45,234 bases of DNA. It comes from Flavobacteriaceae bacterium (GTDB taxonomy: Bacteria; Bacteroidota; Bacteroidia; Flavobacteriales; Flavobacteriaceae). Location: positions 24,529 through 69,762 of the forward strand of contig PBJZ01000002.1 of NCBI GenBank assembly GCA_002721275.1, in the 5' to 3' direction. The position numbers and the translations under genes were made by a program. Below the pieces are notes generated by a model. It saw only the letters and a program-made list of their open reading frames with translations. It made no database searches and was not told the DNA's origin. Positions 25,727 through 35,159 of the stretch are shown piece after piece; within the stretch, counting starts at the first letter, position 1, and the number at the start of each line of letters is the position of its first letter.

Positions 25727-25734
25727 CAAATGTA
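25727..25734 (-). promoter_or_regulatory. Candidate -7 promoter element for kdsD-tatC-lptB
   Basis: On the minus strand this reads TACATTTG, matching TAnnTTTG, 54 bases before the kdsD ATG. No -33 box is evident at the expected distance. The call is weak, based on a single 8-base match. Confidence 0.25.
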
Positions 25735-25751
25735 GCTAATTTATGAATAAG

Positions 25752-25765
25752 CATCGATCTCGATG
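25752..25765. repeat. Inverted repeat covering the recQ start codon
   Basis: CATCGA-TC-TCGATG is a perfect 6-bp inverted repeat with a two-base centre, and its last three bases are the recQ ATG. Its GC content is higher than the surroundings. As DNA it is a compact operator-like palindrome; as RNA it would be too tight-looped to be very stable. It suggests translational or transcriptional control of recQ. Confidence 0.5.
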
Positions 25766-27943
25766 AGTGAAGTAAGTTTAGAGCAAAGCTTAAAAAATTT
25801 TTTTGGCTTTTCAGCTTTTAAAGGCCTTCAGAAACCAGTTATTGAAAATTTATTAAAAGGTAAAAATTCTTTTGTAATTATGCCTACAGGTGGGGGTAAA
25901 TCGTTATGTTATCAATTACCTGCACTTATTATGGATGGGACTGCAATTATCATTTCACCATTGATAGCGTTGATGAAAAATCAAGTTGATTTTATTCGAG
26001 GTTCATCTCAAAATAAATGTATTGCGCATGTTTACAACTCTTCCCTCAATAAATCCGAAATTGAGGAAGTTAAAAATGACATTATTTCCAAAAAAACTAA
26101 ACTTTTATATGTTGCACCAGAATCTTTAACAAAAGAAGCAACTATTTTATTTCTCCAAAAAATAAAAATTTCTTTTTTTGCGATCGATGAAGCACATTGC
26201 ATTTCAGAATGGGGTCATGATTTCAGACCGGATTACAGAAATTTAAGTTCCATTACTGATAAAATTAAATCAAATTCAATAATTATTGCCCTAACTGCCA
26301 CTGCAACGCCGAAAGTACAGGAAGATATAATGAAAAATTTAAATATCGAAAACGCTAAAGTCTTTAAGTCATCATTCAATAGACCAAATTTATTTTATGA
26401 GGTAAGAAACAAAACCAATGATGTTGATGTCGAAATAATTAAGTTTATAAAAAAAAATACTAAGAAGTCTGGTATAATATATTGTCTATCAAGAAAAAGA
26501 GTTGAAGAGTTAACAGAGGTTATTAAGGTTAATAATATAAAGGCTCTTCCTTATCATGCTGGTCTGGATATTAAAACAAGAGCAAATAATCAGGATGCTT
26601 TTTTGAATGAAGATTGTAACGTTATAGTAGCTACTGTAGCGTTTGGAATGGGAATAGACAAGCCTGATGTAAGATATGTTATACATAATGATATGCCAAA
26701 GAGCATTGAAAGTTATTATCAAGAAACTGGCAGAGCAGGGAGAGATGGTGGTGAGGGTTATTGTTTGGCATTTTATTCAAAAAAAGATATTGAAAAACTG
26801 GAAAAGTTTCTAGACGGTAAGCCGATTTCGGAAAAAGAAATAGGAAAAAATTTACTAGATGATGTTTCAGCTTACGCAGAAACTTCCATTTCAAGAAGAA
26901 AATTTATTTTAAATTATTTTGGTGAAAGTTTTGATTCTAAAAATGGAGATGGTGCAGAAAACGATGATAATATGATGTTTCCTAAAGCCTCAATTGAGGT
27001 GAAGAAAGAATTATTATTGTTACTCACAGTTTTGACTAAAACAAAACAAGCATACAAAACAAAAGAATTAGCGAAAGTTTTAATAGGAGAGACTAACGCA
27101 TTAATAATTTCTCACAAAACTCATTTGAAACCTTTTTTTGGTCAAGGTAAATACAAAGATGAAAAATTTTGGGTTGGACTTATAAATCAATCAATTATTT
27201 TAGGCTTTATTATAAAAGAAGTTGAAACTTATGGTATTATTAAGTTGACAACAAAAGGTTCTCAATTTATTAAATCACCTTATAATATTAAAATCAAACT
27301 CAAGTCAAAGAACATTGATAAATCTGATTTAAAAAGATCAGATGTTGATGTATATGATAAAATTTTAATCTCTGATTTGAAAGATTTAAGAAAAAAAATT
27401 GCTAAAAAACACAACATTCCTCCATATGTTGTTTTTCAAGAAAACTCATTATTAGAAATGTCAATTAAGTATCCGTCAAAAATTCTTGAATTATCTAATA
27501 TAGTAGGTGTAAGTGAAGGAAAAGCGAAACGTTTTGGAGAACCTTTTTTAAACTTAATTAATAATTATGTTGAGAAAAATAAAATCATAAAAAAAGATGA
27601 TTTAGTTGTGAAGAGTACAGGATCAAACTCGTCATTAAAATTATATTTGATACAAAATATAGACAGAAAAATTCCTTTGGAAGATATAGCCTCTTCAAAG
27701 GGAATGGATTTAAATAAATTGATTACTGAAATGGAGACTATTGTAATTTCAGGAACTAAATTAAATATCGATTACTATGTAGATGAGGTTCTTGATGACG
27801 ACTCTAAGGATGAGCTGCATAATTATTTTATGAATTCGGATAGCGATAATATAAAAAGTGCAGTTGATCATTTTGAGGATGATTTTGAAGAAGATGAACT
27901 AAGACTATTTAGAATAAAGTTTTTATCTGAAATAGCCAACTAA
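25763..27943 (+). CDS. recQ: ATP-dependent DNA helicase RecQ
   Basis: 3'-5' superfamily 2 helicase for recombination and fork repair. Walker A is VIMPTGGGKSLCYQLPAL (about 38-55), Walker B is IDEAHCISEWGHDFRPDY (141-158), and motif VI is YQETGRAGRDGGEGY. The RQC region follows: FILNYFGESFDS..., where E. coli RecQ has four zinc cysteines, but here no cysteine occurs at all. An HRDC domain occupies about 525-605 (KDLRKKIAKKHNIPPYVVFQE), and the last 110 residues are a helix-turn-helix-like tail with an acidic end. The 726-aa length and cysteine loss look typical of Bacteroidota RecQ. It is followed by a hairpin at the stop codon. Confidence 0.94.
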   Translation: MSEVSLEQSLKNFFGFSAFKGLQKPVIENLLKGKNSFVIMPTGGGKSLCYQLPALIMDGTAIIISPLIALMKNQVDFIRGSSQNKCIAHVYNSSLNKSEIEEVKNDIISKKTKLLYVAPESLTKEATILFLQKIKISFFAIDEAHCISEWGHDFRPDYRNLSSITDKIKSNSIIIALTATATPKVQEDIMKNLNIENAKVFKSSFNRPNLFYEVRNKTNDVDVEIIKFIKKNTKKSGIIYCLSRKRVEELTEVIKVNNIKALPYHAGLDIKTRANNQDAFLNEDCNVIVATVAFGMGIDKPDVRYVIHNDMPKSIESYYQETGRAGRDGGEGYCLAFYSKKDIEKLEKFLDGKPISEKEIGKNLLDDVSAYAETSISRRKFILNYFGESFDSKNGDGAENDDNMMFPKASIEVKKELLLLLTVLTKTKQAYKTKELAKVLIGETNALIISHKTHLKPFFGQGKYKDEKFWVGLINQSIILGFIIKEVETYGIIKLTTKGSQFIKSPYNIKIKLKSKNIDKSDLKRSDVDVYDKILISDLKDLRKKIAKKHNIPPYVVFQENSLLEMSIKYPSKILELSNIVGVSEGKAKRFGEPFLNLINNYVEKNKIIKKDDLVVKSTGSNSSLKLYLIQNIDRKIPLEDIASSKGMDLNKLITEMETIVISGTKLNIDYYVDEVLDDDSKDELHNYFMNSDSDNIKSAVDHFEDDFEEDELRLFRIKFLSEIAN

Positions 27944-27958
27944 TTTTTTTGTTAGTTG
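27937..27958. repeat. Inverted repeat spanning the recQ stop codon
   Basis: CAACTAA (27937-27943, ending with the TAA stop) pairs with TTAGTTG (27952-27958) around a TTTTTTTG loop. The run of T lies in the loop instead of after the stem, so it is not a textbook intrinsic terminator. It could stabilise or attenuate the message ahead of the isomerase gene 28 bases further on. Confidence 0.4.
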
Positions 27959-27986
27959 ATTAAATAATAATTAATAAAAATTAAAT

Positions 27987-28925
27987 ATGGAAAACGGTTT
28001 ATACGCTAAAATTAACACTACAAAAGGAGACATTATTGTCAATTTAACCTATAAAATTACACCAGGAACGGTTGGAAACTTTGTTGGTCTAGTCGAGGGA
28101 AAGATTAAAAATAACCATAAAGAGATGGGAGTTCCTTATTACAATGGTATAAAATTTCATAGAGTAATTAAAGATTTTATGGTTCAAGCTGGTTGTCCAA
28201 ACGGTTCAGGTACCGGTGGGCCAGGCTATCAATTTGATGATGAGTTTTCAAGTGAATTAAAACATGATTCTCCTGGTGTTTTATCCATGGCAAATGCTGG
28301 ACCTGGAACAAATGGAAGTCAATTCTTTATAACTCATATTCCAACAAATTGGTTAGATGGGAAGCATACCGTTTTTGGAAAAGTAATTGAAGGAATCGAG
28401 ATTGTAAATAAAATTGAACAAGGAGATATAATCAATAGTATTGATGTCCTGAGGATTGGAGAAGAAGCAAAAAAATGGAACCCAAGTAATGCATTTGAGA
28501 AATTCTTATTGAAAGGGGATGACTTAAAACACCAAAAAATCAAGTCTGATAAAAAAGAATTCGAAAAACAAATTGAGGGTATGGCTAAGTCTTCCTCAGG
28601 TTTATATTATACGATCCTGGAGGTAGGAAATAAAAATAAACCCAAGAAAGGACAAAAAGTACTTGTTCACTACAAAGGAATGCTATTAGATGGGACTGTT
28701 TTTGATTCATCTTATGAAAGAAACCAACCAATAGATTTTACTATTGGTGTAGGACAGGTTATATCTGGTTGGGATGAGGGTATCGCATTGTTAGGTGAGG
28801 GTGCTAAAGCAAAATTTGTAATTCCTAGTGATTTAGCATATGGAAGTGCTGGAGCTGGTGGAGTTATTCCTCCAAATGCTTCCTTGGTTTTTGAAGTTGA
28901 ACTTATAAAAATTAGTGAAATCTGA
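27987..28925 (+). CDS. Dual peptidyl-prolyl isomerase: cyclophilin-FKBP fusion
   Basis: Two unrelated prolyl isomerase folds lie in one 312-aa protein. The cyclophilin (1-165) has [39 protein letters not shown] and [12 protein letters not shown], the active-site Arg, Gln, Phe and His positions. After a charged linker (about 166-200) comes an FKBP (205-312) with [30 protein letters not shown] and [23 protein letters not shown], all ligand-pocket residues being visible. No signal peptide is present, so it acts in the cytoplasm. Dual-family immunophilins in this order are known from Flavobacterium relatives. It is co-directional with recQ and csaA, the latter five bases downstream. Confidence 0.93.
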   Translation: MENGLYAKINTTKGDIIVNLTYKITPGTVGNFVGLVEGKIKNNHKEMGVPYYNGIKFHRVIKDFMVQAGCPNGSGTGGPGYQFDDEFSSELKHDSPGVLSMANAGPGTNGSQFFITHIPTNWLDGKHTVFGKVIEGIEIVNKIEQGDIINSIDVLRIGEEAKKWNPSNAFEKFLLKGDDLKHQKIKSDKKEFEKQIEGMAKSSSGLYYTILEVGNKNKPKKGQKVLVHYKGMLLDGTVFDSSYERNQPIDFTIGVGQVISGWDEGIALLGEGAKAKFVIPSDLAYGSAGAGGVIPPNASLVFEVELIKISEI

Positions 28926-28930
28926 CTTAC

Positions 28931-29278
28931 ATGGATTCAAAAAAGATTGAAAATTGGAAGATATTTAATTTAATTGACATTAGAATCGGTTCCATATTAA
29001 AAGTAATGAAATTTGTTGAAGCAAAAAAACCCGCTTATAAATTAATAATTGATTTTGGTTTTCTTGGGATTTTAAATTCCTCTGCACAAATTACTGAACT
29101 GTATTCTATTGAAGAACTAATAGGAAAAGATGTGGTAGCAGTCATCAATATTGGAAACAAAAAAATACACAAATTTACAAGTGAGTGTTTAGTTCTGGGA
29201 GTTTCAGGAATAAAGGGTGTTTCCCTTATTAAGTCTTCTCAAAAAATTGAATCAGGTTCCTCAGTGTTCATTGATTAG
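28931..29278 (+). CDS. csaA: CsaA-like tRNA-binding/export chaperone protein
   Basis: A 115-residue single tRNA-binding (EMAP/Trbp111) OB-fold domain. FNLIDIRIGSILKVMKFVEAKKPAYKLIIDFG is the CsaA signature (VDIRVGTI...ARKPAYKL), followed by NSSAQITELYSIEELIGKDVVAVINIG and SECLVLGVSG. CsaA of Bacillus has been linked to protein export and binds tRNA. The exact cellular role remains open. Its 3' end overlaps the end of leuB by 18 bases on the opposite strand. Confidence 0.88.
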   Translation: MDSKKIENWKIFNLIDIRIGSILKVMKFVEAKKPAYKLIIDFGFLGILNSSAQITELYSIEELIGKDVVAVINIGNKKIHKFTSECLVLGVSGIKGVSLIKSSQKIESGSSVFID

Positions 29279-30328
29279 CTTTACCAAAAAATCACCAACC
29301 TCTGACGTCTTAAATGATTTCTTTGAATCAGCGATATCCTCAGTAAGAATTCCTTTTTCAAGAGAAATATTAACAGCTTTTTTAATCAAATTTGATTCGT
29401 TAATTAAATTAAAGCTCATTTCAAACATCATTGCAGCTGATAAAATTGTTGCTAGAGGATTGGCAATGTTTTTATTTGTAGCTTGAGGGAAGGATCCGTG
29501 AATGGGCTCATACAAGGCAATTCCGTCACCTAATGAAGCTGATGGCATTAACCCCATTGACCCTGAGATAACGGAAGCCTCATCAGTTAAAATATCTCCA
29601 AATAAATTTTCAGTAATTAAAACATCATATGAGTTAGGCCATTGAACTAGTCTCATTGCAACAGCGTCAACTAATTCGTAAGAAACATTTACGTTTGGAT
29701 ACTCTGTCTCAAGAGCCTGAACAGTTTCTCTCCATAACCTCGAACTTTCCATAACATTTGCTTTATCTACACAACATAATCGATTTGATCTTTTCATAGC
29801 TAATTCAAAACCCATTTTAGCAAGTCTTGTTATCTCGTCTCTAGAGTAAATACATGTATCATATGCAATGTTCCCACTATCTTTTCTTCCTTTTTCACCA
29901 AAATAAATTCCTCCAGTTAATTCGCGTAAAAAAATCAGATCTGTTCCATCAATCCTCTCCTTTTTTAGAGGGGATTTATCAATTAAAGATTTAAAAGTGA
30001 AAGTTGGTCTGACATTTGCATATAGTCCTAGCTTTTTTCTCATCCTCAGAAGACCTTCTTCAGGTCGAACCTTTGCAGATGGGTTATTATCATATTTTGG
30101 TAATCCAATTGCACCAAAAAGTACAGCATCTGAATTTATACAAACATTATGAGTGTCAGATGGATAAGGGTCACCATATTTGTCGATGGCCGCTGCTCCA
30201 GTAAGTGCATGATTCCAAATAATATTATGATTAAATTTTTTTGCAATGGCATTTGATACTTTGATTGCCTCTCTGATAACTTCAGGACCAATACCATCAC
30301 CAGCTAATGCAGCAATTTTAAGTTTCAT
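29261..30328 (-). CDS. leuB: 3-isopropylmalate dehydrogenase
   Basis: NAD-dependent oxidative decarboxylase, third step of leucine synthesis, and the same reaction type on beta-methylmalate in the citramalate route. Visible motifs are AALAGDGIGPEVIREA, the substrate arginines in RPEEGLLRMRKKLGLYANVRP, the catalytic region CCVDKANVMESSRLWRE, VDAVAMRLV, the metal ligands in ENLFGDILTDEASVISGS and GIALYEPIHGSFPQATNKNIANP. The 355-aa length is standard. It is the last gene of the leuA-leuC-leuD-cimA-leuB unit, two bases after cimA, and its end overlaps csaA by 18 bases. Confidence 0.97.
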   Translation of the reverse strand: MKLKIAALAGDGIGPEVIREAIKVSNAIAKKFNHNIIWNHALTGAAAIDKYGDPYPSDTHNVCINSDAVLFGAIGLPKYDNNPSAKVRPEEGLLRMRKKLGLYANVRPTFTFKSLIDKSPLKKERIDGTDLIFLRELTGGIYFGEKGRKDSGNIAYDTCIYSRDEITRLAKMGFELAMKRSNRLCCVDKANVMESSRLWRETVQALETEYPNVNVSYELVDAVAMRLVQWPNSYDVLITENLFGDILTDEASVISGSMGLMPSASLGDGIALYEPIHGSFPQATNKNIANPLATILSAAMMFEMSFNLINESNLIKKAVNISLEKGILTEDIADSKKSFKTSEVGDFLVKLINEH

Positions 30329-30330
30329 GA

Positions 30331-31860
30331 TTAAAAATTATTATTTAACATTTTTTCAGTTGCAATAATTGCAGAAACAGTTTGATCAGAGTCAAGCCCT
30401 CTTGTTATAAACTCTTCATTACCTAGTTTCCAGGTTATTGTCGTTTCACATAATGCATCGGAATTACTTCCAGGTGGAATATGAACTGCATAATCAATTA
30501 AATACGGTAATTTCATTTTTTTTTGCTTGTAAATTTTTTTAATTGCATTCATAAATCCGTCAAATTGACCATCTCCAGATGCATTTTCTTCTATAATATC
30601 TCCATCTATCTCGAGAGAAACAGATGTAGTTGGATTTAATCCTTTTGCGTGTGTCAGTACGTATGATTTTACTACTATCTTTTTTCTAGAATTATTACTG
30701 CCAATAACATCTGAAATTATATACGGTAAGTCATATGAAGTGACGCTTTGTTTTTTATCACCAAGTTCAATTATTCTTTTTGTCACTTTAATAAGATCAG
30801 AATCATTAAGTTTCAGACCAAGCTCCTCTAAATTTTTTTTGATATTTGCTTTTCCAGAGGTTTTACCCAATGCGTATTTTCTTTTTCTCCCAAAACGCTC
30901 GGGTATCAAGTTATTGTGGTATAGGTTTTTCTTACTGTCTCCATCCGCATGAATTCCTGCAGTTTGTGTAAAAACATTTCCTCCAGTTATGGGTTTATTC
31001 GCTGGTATCCTGATTCCGCTAAATGTGGATACTATTTGTCCAACTTTATATAATGCTTTTTCATTGATATTTGTCGTAACATTTGGAATAAAATCATTAA
31101 TTACTGATACAACGCTTGCTAAGGGGGCGTTACCTGCCCTTTCCCCCATACCGTTGACAGTCAGATGTAAACCATTTATGCCACAATTAACAGCTTCCAT
31201 GGCATTAGCAACAGATAGGTCATAGTCATTATGACCATGGAAGTCAAAAACTTGATTTGGATACTTATTAATTATTTCAGATACATACGAATTTGTCTGA
31301 ATTGGTGATAATATTCCAAGGGTATCAGGTAATAGAACTCTTTTTATATTCAATGATGATATAAAATTTAATAACTCAATTACGTACTCTTTAGAATCCC
31401 TCATTCCATTGCTCCAATCCTCTAAATATATATTTGAAATAATTGAATTTTCCTCAGCTTTTTTTATGTTTTCTTCTATATTTTTGAAATGTTCTTCAGG
31501 CGTTTGCTTAAGTTGATGTTTGAGATGATTTAAAGATCCTTTAGTTAGAAGATTTTGTACTCTAGCCCCAGATTTAAGTAGCCATTCAATTGAAGTTCCA
31601 TTATCTAAAAAAGTTAATACTTCAATTCTTTTTTCAAAATCACTTTCTTTTGACCAATCAATAATTTCTTTAACGGCATCAAATTCGCCATCAGAAACTC
31701 TTGCTGAAGCAACTTCAATTCTGTCGACATTTAATTCGCATAATAATAGTTTTGATAAAGTTAATTTCTCTGATACAGAAAATGACACCCCTGATGTTTG
31801 TTCTCCATCTCTGAGGGTGGTGTCCATAATCTCAATTTTTCTTTTTTTATTTTTTTTCAA
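30331..31860 (-). CDS. cimA: (R)-citramalate synthase CimA
   Basis: Condenses pyruvate and acetyl-CoA to citramalate, opening a threonine-independent isoleucine route. The DRE-TIM barrel has [49 protein letters not shown], the metal histidines HGHNDYDLSVANA and NGMGERAGNAPL. FTQTAGIHADGD and ERFGRKRKYALGK follow, and the C-terminal LeuA-type regulatory domain covers about 365-509. The match to my memory of Leptospira CimA (GVSFS, LLTKGSL, YLEDWSNG, HADGD) is much closer than to LeuA. The start is TTG, because the only downstream ATG (31827) would delete the first barrel strand. It sits between leuD and leuB. Confidence 0.85.
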   Translation of the reverse strand: MKKNKKRKIEIMDTTLRDGEQTSGVSFSVSEKLTLSKLLLCELNVDRIEVASARVSDGEFDAVKEIIDWSKESDFEKRIEVLTFLDNGTSIEWLLKSGARVQNLLTKGSLNHLKHQLKQTPEEHFKNIEENIKKAEENSIISNIYLEDWSNGMRDSKEYVIELLNFISSLNIKRVLLPDTLGILSPIQTNSYVSEIINKYPNQVFDFHGHNDYDLSVANAMEAVNCGINGLHLTVNGMGERAGNAPLASVVSVINDFIPNVTTNINEKALYKVGQIVSTFSGIRIPANKPITGGNVFTQTAGIHADGDSKKNLYHNNLIPERFGRKRKYALGKTSGKANIKKNLEELGLKLNDSDLIKVTKRIIELGDKKQSVTSYDLPYIISDVIGSNNSRKKIVVKSYVLTHAKGLNPTTSVSLEIDGDIIEENASGDGQFDGFMNAIKKIYKQKKMKLPYLIDYAVHIPPGSNSDALCETTITWKLGNEEFITRGLDSDQTVSAIIATEKMLNNNF

Positions 31861-31869
31861 AACCTAAAT

Positions 31870-32466
31870 TTAGAAAGGTGTTTTATTTGCAAAAGCAGAA
31901 ATCTGATCTTTTAGGTTGATTAAATAGTCAATGTCGTCAAAACCATTTAATAAATTTTCTTTTTTGTAGGGGTTGATTTCAAAAAGTTCAAATTCTTTTG
32001 TATCAATTATTGAAACTTTTTGTTCTAATAAATTTACTTCAAAATTTGATTTAGGATTTAATTCTATGTTCTTGAATATCTTTTGAAGAAAAGATTCTGA
32101 AACTTGAACGGGAAGTACACCAATGTTCATACAATTATTTTTAAAAATATCTGCAAAAAAACTTGATATTACGCATCTAAATCCATAATCGTATATTGCC
32201 CAAGCAGCATGCTCTCTTGATGAGCCAGATCCAAAATTCTTTCCACCAACTAATATTTTTCCTTCGTACAATGAATTATTTAAAATAAAATCATTTTTTA
32301 ACTTACCCTTTTGATCATATCTCCAGTCTCTGAATAGATTGTCCCCAAATCCAACCCTTTCGACAGCTTTCAAAAATCTGGCAGGAATAATTTGATCAGT
32401 ATCTACGTTTTCAATCTTTAAAGGAACTGCTCTACTTTTTAGAATATTAAATTTATCGTATGCCAT
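31870..32466 (-). CDS. leuD: 3-isopropylmalate dehydratase small subunit
   Basis: Small subunit of the isopropylmalate isomerase, pairing with Leu[33 protein letters not shown] is the substrate-loop region, and [42 protein letters not shown] is the swivelling-domain signature. The 198-aa length is standard for the bacterial LeuD2/proteobacterial-like form. It probably also serves citraconate/beta-methylmalate isomerisation for CimA. It is three bases after leuC and nine before cimA. Confidence 0.96.
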   Translation of the reverse strand: MAYDKFNILKSRAVPLKIENVDTDQIIPARFLKAVERVGFGDNLFRDWRYDQKGKLKNDFILNNSLYEGKILVGGKNFGSGSSREHAAWAIYDYGFRCVISSFFADIFKNNCMNIGVLPVQVSESFLQKIFKNIELNPKSNFEVNLLEQKVSIIDTKEFELFEINPYKKENLLNGFDDIDYLINLKDQISAFANKTPF

Positions 32467-32469
32467 AAA

Positions 32470-33864
32470 TTAAAACAATGTTCTTGGATCTGTAATTTGA
32501 CCAGTTATTGCTGCTGCTGCAGCAACTAAAGGGCTTGCTAAGATTGTTCTTGCACCAGGACCTTGTCGTCCTTCAAAATTTCTATTTGATGTACTTACTG
32601 CATATTTTCCAATTGGTATTTTATCATCATTCATAGCTAAACATGCTGAACATCCTGGTTCTCGAAGCTCAAATCCTGATTCATTTAAAATATTTAAAAT
32701 ACCCTCTTCTTTTATTGACTCTAAAACCTTGTGAGAGCCAGGTACCAACCATGCGGTTACATCGGGATTTTTCTTTTTTCCTTTTATGATTTTAGCAAAT
32801 GCTCTAAAATCTTCAATTCTTCCATTTGTGCAACTACCCAGAAATACAAAATCTATTTTTTTTCCAATCATTTCATCTCCCTCACTGTAACCCATATAAT
32901 TGAGTGATTTTTTATAAGAAATCGAGCCTTCACCATTATTCTTAATAGATGGTATACCCTTTGTAATTGAGATACCCATACCAGGATTGGTTCCAAAGGT
33001 TATCATTGGTTCTATTTCGTTTGCATCAAAGTAATATTCTTTATCAAATTTAGAGTCCTCATCAGAATATAAAGTTTTCCAATATTTCATTGAATTTGAC
33101 CAATTTTTATCTTTAGGAGTAAATTCTCTATTTTTAATGTATTCAAATGTTTTATCATCAGGAGCAATCATACCACCTCTTGCACCCATTTCAATACTTA
33201 AATTGCATACTGTCATCCTACCCTCCATACTCATTTCTGTAAAAACACTTCCAGAATATTCTACAAAAAACCCTGTAGCACCTGAGGTTGAAAGTCTAGA
33301 TATGATAAAAAGTGCTATATCTTTTGGCGTCACCCCTTTTCCCATCTTTCCATTCACATTTATTCTCATTTTTTTCGGCTTAACCTGCATGATGCATTGA
33401 GTAGACAGGACCATCTCAACTTCGGATGTACCAATTCCAAAAGCAATAGCACCAAAAGCACCATGGGTAGAGGTATGAGAATCACCACATACTATTGTTG
33501 CTCCGGGTAATGTAATACCATATTCCGGTCCAATTACATGTACAATACCATTTTTCTTGTGGCCAAGTCCCCAAAATGATATTCCAAAATTTTTTGAATT
33601 TCTTTCGAGGGTTTTTAATTGATTTGCAGATAGAGAATCTTTAACTGGAAGATGTTGATTTATTGTAGGGGTATTGTGATCAGCTGTCGCAAATGTTTTA
33701 TTTGGGTATAAAACCGATAATTTTCTATTTTTAAGTCCTAAAAAAGCAACTGGACTAGTGACTTCATGAACCATATGTCTATCAATAAATAGAACATCAG
33801 GCCCATTATTGACTTTTTTAACAACATGGGTATCCCAAACTTTATCGAAAAGTGTTTTGCTCAT
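32470..33864 (-). CDS. leuC: 3-isopropylmalate dehydratase large subunit
   Basis: Aconitase-family [4Fe-4S] enzyme. [15 protein letters not shown] is the typical LeuC start. [55 protein letters not shown] and [13 protein letters not shown] are present. The three cluster cysteines are in GSCTNG and GCSAC. The 464-aa length is the bacterial norm. It is the second gene of the operon, five bases after leuA. Confidence 0.97.
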   Translation of the reverse strand: MSKTLFDKVWDTHVVKKVNNGPDVLFIDRHMVHEVTSPVAFLGLKNRKLSVLYPNKTFATADHNTPTINQHLPVKDSLSANQLKTLERNSKNFGISFWGLGHKKNGIVHVIGPEYGITLPGATIVCGDSHTSTHGAFGAIAFGIGTSEVEMVLSTQCIMQVKPKKMRINVNGKMGKGVTPKDIALFIISRLSTSGATGFFVEYSGSVFTEMSMEGRMTVCNLSIEMGARGGMIAPDDKTFEYIKNREFTPKDKNWSNSMKYWKTLYSDEDSKFDKEYYFDANEIEPMITFGTNPGMGISITKGIPSIKNNGEGSISYKKSLNYMGYSEGDEMIGKKIDFVFLGSCTNGRIEDFRAFAKIIKGKKKNPDVTAWLVPGSHKVLESIKEEGILNILNESGFELREPGCSACLAMNDDKIPIGKYAVSTSNRNFEGRQGPGARTILASPLVAAAAAITGQITDPRTLF

Positions 33865-33869
33865 CTTAT

Positions 33870-35024
33870 TTATATTTCTGATAGCTCAATTATATTGGGT
33901 ATATCATTGTCATTAACATTTTTGTTGATGTCCGCAAAATCAAGGAATGTCTGATAAACTTTATCGAGTTGTTTTTTATCCAAATTATATCCAATTTTTT
34001 TTGCTTTATATGCAAGAGCAGCCCTTCCTGACCTTGCCGTAAGAACAATCGCTGATTCAGTAACACCAACATCATTTGGATCTATTATTTCATATGTTTC
34101 CCTATTTTTTATTACTCCATCTTGATGAATTCCTGAGCTGTGGGCAAAGGCATTAGCTCCAACTATTGCTTTATTTGGTTGCACAGGCATGCCCATGTTT
34201 TCAGAAACTAAATTACTTAAACTAAATAATAAGTTGCTATTTATTGAAGTATCAATATTTAGATTTTGATGTTGTCTCATGACCATTACTACTTCTTCTA
34301 GTGATGTATTGCCTGCTCGTTCCCCAATTCCATTGATCGTACATTCAATTTGCCTTGCACCATTAATTGCTCCTGCAATGGAGTTTGCTGTTGCTAATCC
34401 AAGGTCATTGTGACAATGACATGATAAGATTGCTTTATCGATTCCAGATACATTTTCTTTTAAATATTTTATTTTTTTACCATATTGCTCAGGTAAACAG
34501 TAACCAGTAGTGTCAGGTATATTTAGAACAGTTGCACCAGCCTTTATTACTTTTTCACAAATTTCTGCAAGAAATTTATTTTCAGTTCTACCAGCATCTT
34601 CGGCATAAAATTCCACATCTTCCACCTTCTTTTTTGCATACGAAACGGCTTTAACAGCACGTTCAATAATTTTTTGTTTATCTGAATTAAATTTAAATTT
34701 TATGTGCATTGGAGAAGTTCCTATGCCAGTGTGAATTCGGGGCTTTTTTGCGTATTTTAAAGCTTCAGCAGCAATGTCTATATCTTTTTCTACAGCTCTT
34801 GATAATGCACAAACTGTTGTATTCTTTATTATTTTTGATATTTCAGTTACTGATTTGAAATCACCAGGACTGGATATTGGAAACCCCGCTTCTATTATAT
34901 TGACACCCAAATTTTCAAGCTGTTCAGCAATTATTAGTTTATTTTCTGTGTTTAATTTACAGCCTGGAACCTGTTCACCATCCCTAAGTGTGGTATCAAA
35001 AATATGTACAGTTTCTTTTGACAT
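33870..35024 (-). CDS. leuA: 2-isopropylmalate synthase, short form without regulatory domain
   Basis: Condenses 2-oxoisovalerate with acetyl-CoA, the first committed leucine step. The barrel domain has [51 protein letters not shown], metal ligands in [15 protein letters not shown] and [38 protein letters not shown] lies in the linker subdomain. It ends at 384 aa after [17 protein letters not shown]... and lacks the C-terminal leucine-binding (LeuA dimer) domain of the 500-aa enzymes, so classical leucine feedback is not expected. A homocitrate synthase reading is unlikely given leuCDB beside it. It is first in the operon. Confidence 0.9.
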   Translation of the reverse strand: MSKETVHIFDTTLRDGEQVPGCKLNTENKLIIAEQLENLGVNIIEAGFPISSPGDFKSVTEISKIIKNTTVCALSRAVEKDIDIAAEALKYAKKPRIHTGIGTSPMHIKFKFNSDKQKIIERAVKAVSYAKKKVEDVEFYAEDAGRTENKFLAEICEKVIKAGATVLNIPDTTGYCLPEQYGKKIKYLKENVSGIDKAILSCHCHNDLGLATANSIAGAINGARQIECTINGIGERAGNTSLEEVVMVMRQHQNLNIDTSINSNLLFSLSNLVSENMGMPVQPNKAIVGANAFAHSSGIHQDGVIKNRETYEIIDPNDVGVTESAIVLTARSGRAALAYKAKKIGYNLDKKQLDKVYQTFLDFADINKNVNDNDIPNIIELSEI

Positions 35025-35159
35025 TATTAAATTTAATATTTACGAAAATATATTTTGTAACTTTAAGATTTAAAATTTGATTGATATCATTACAATATTC
35101 AATAGTTATTTTGATTTGTAAAGAACTAATATAAAGTTAATTAAAAAATTAATCATACA

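Noticed and set aside
27944-27986. Intrinsic terminator after recQ
   Set aside because: The T run is in the loop of the hairpin and not after it, so it was listed only as an inverted repeat.
33870-35024. Homocitrate synthase instead of LeuA
   Set aside because: The gene is in an operon with leuC, leuD and leuB, and no lysine or nitrogen-fixation genes are nearby.
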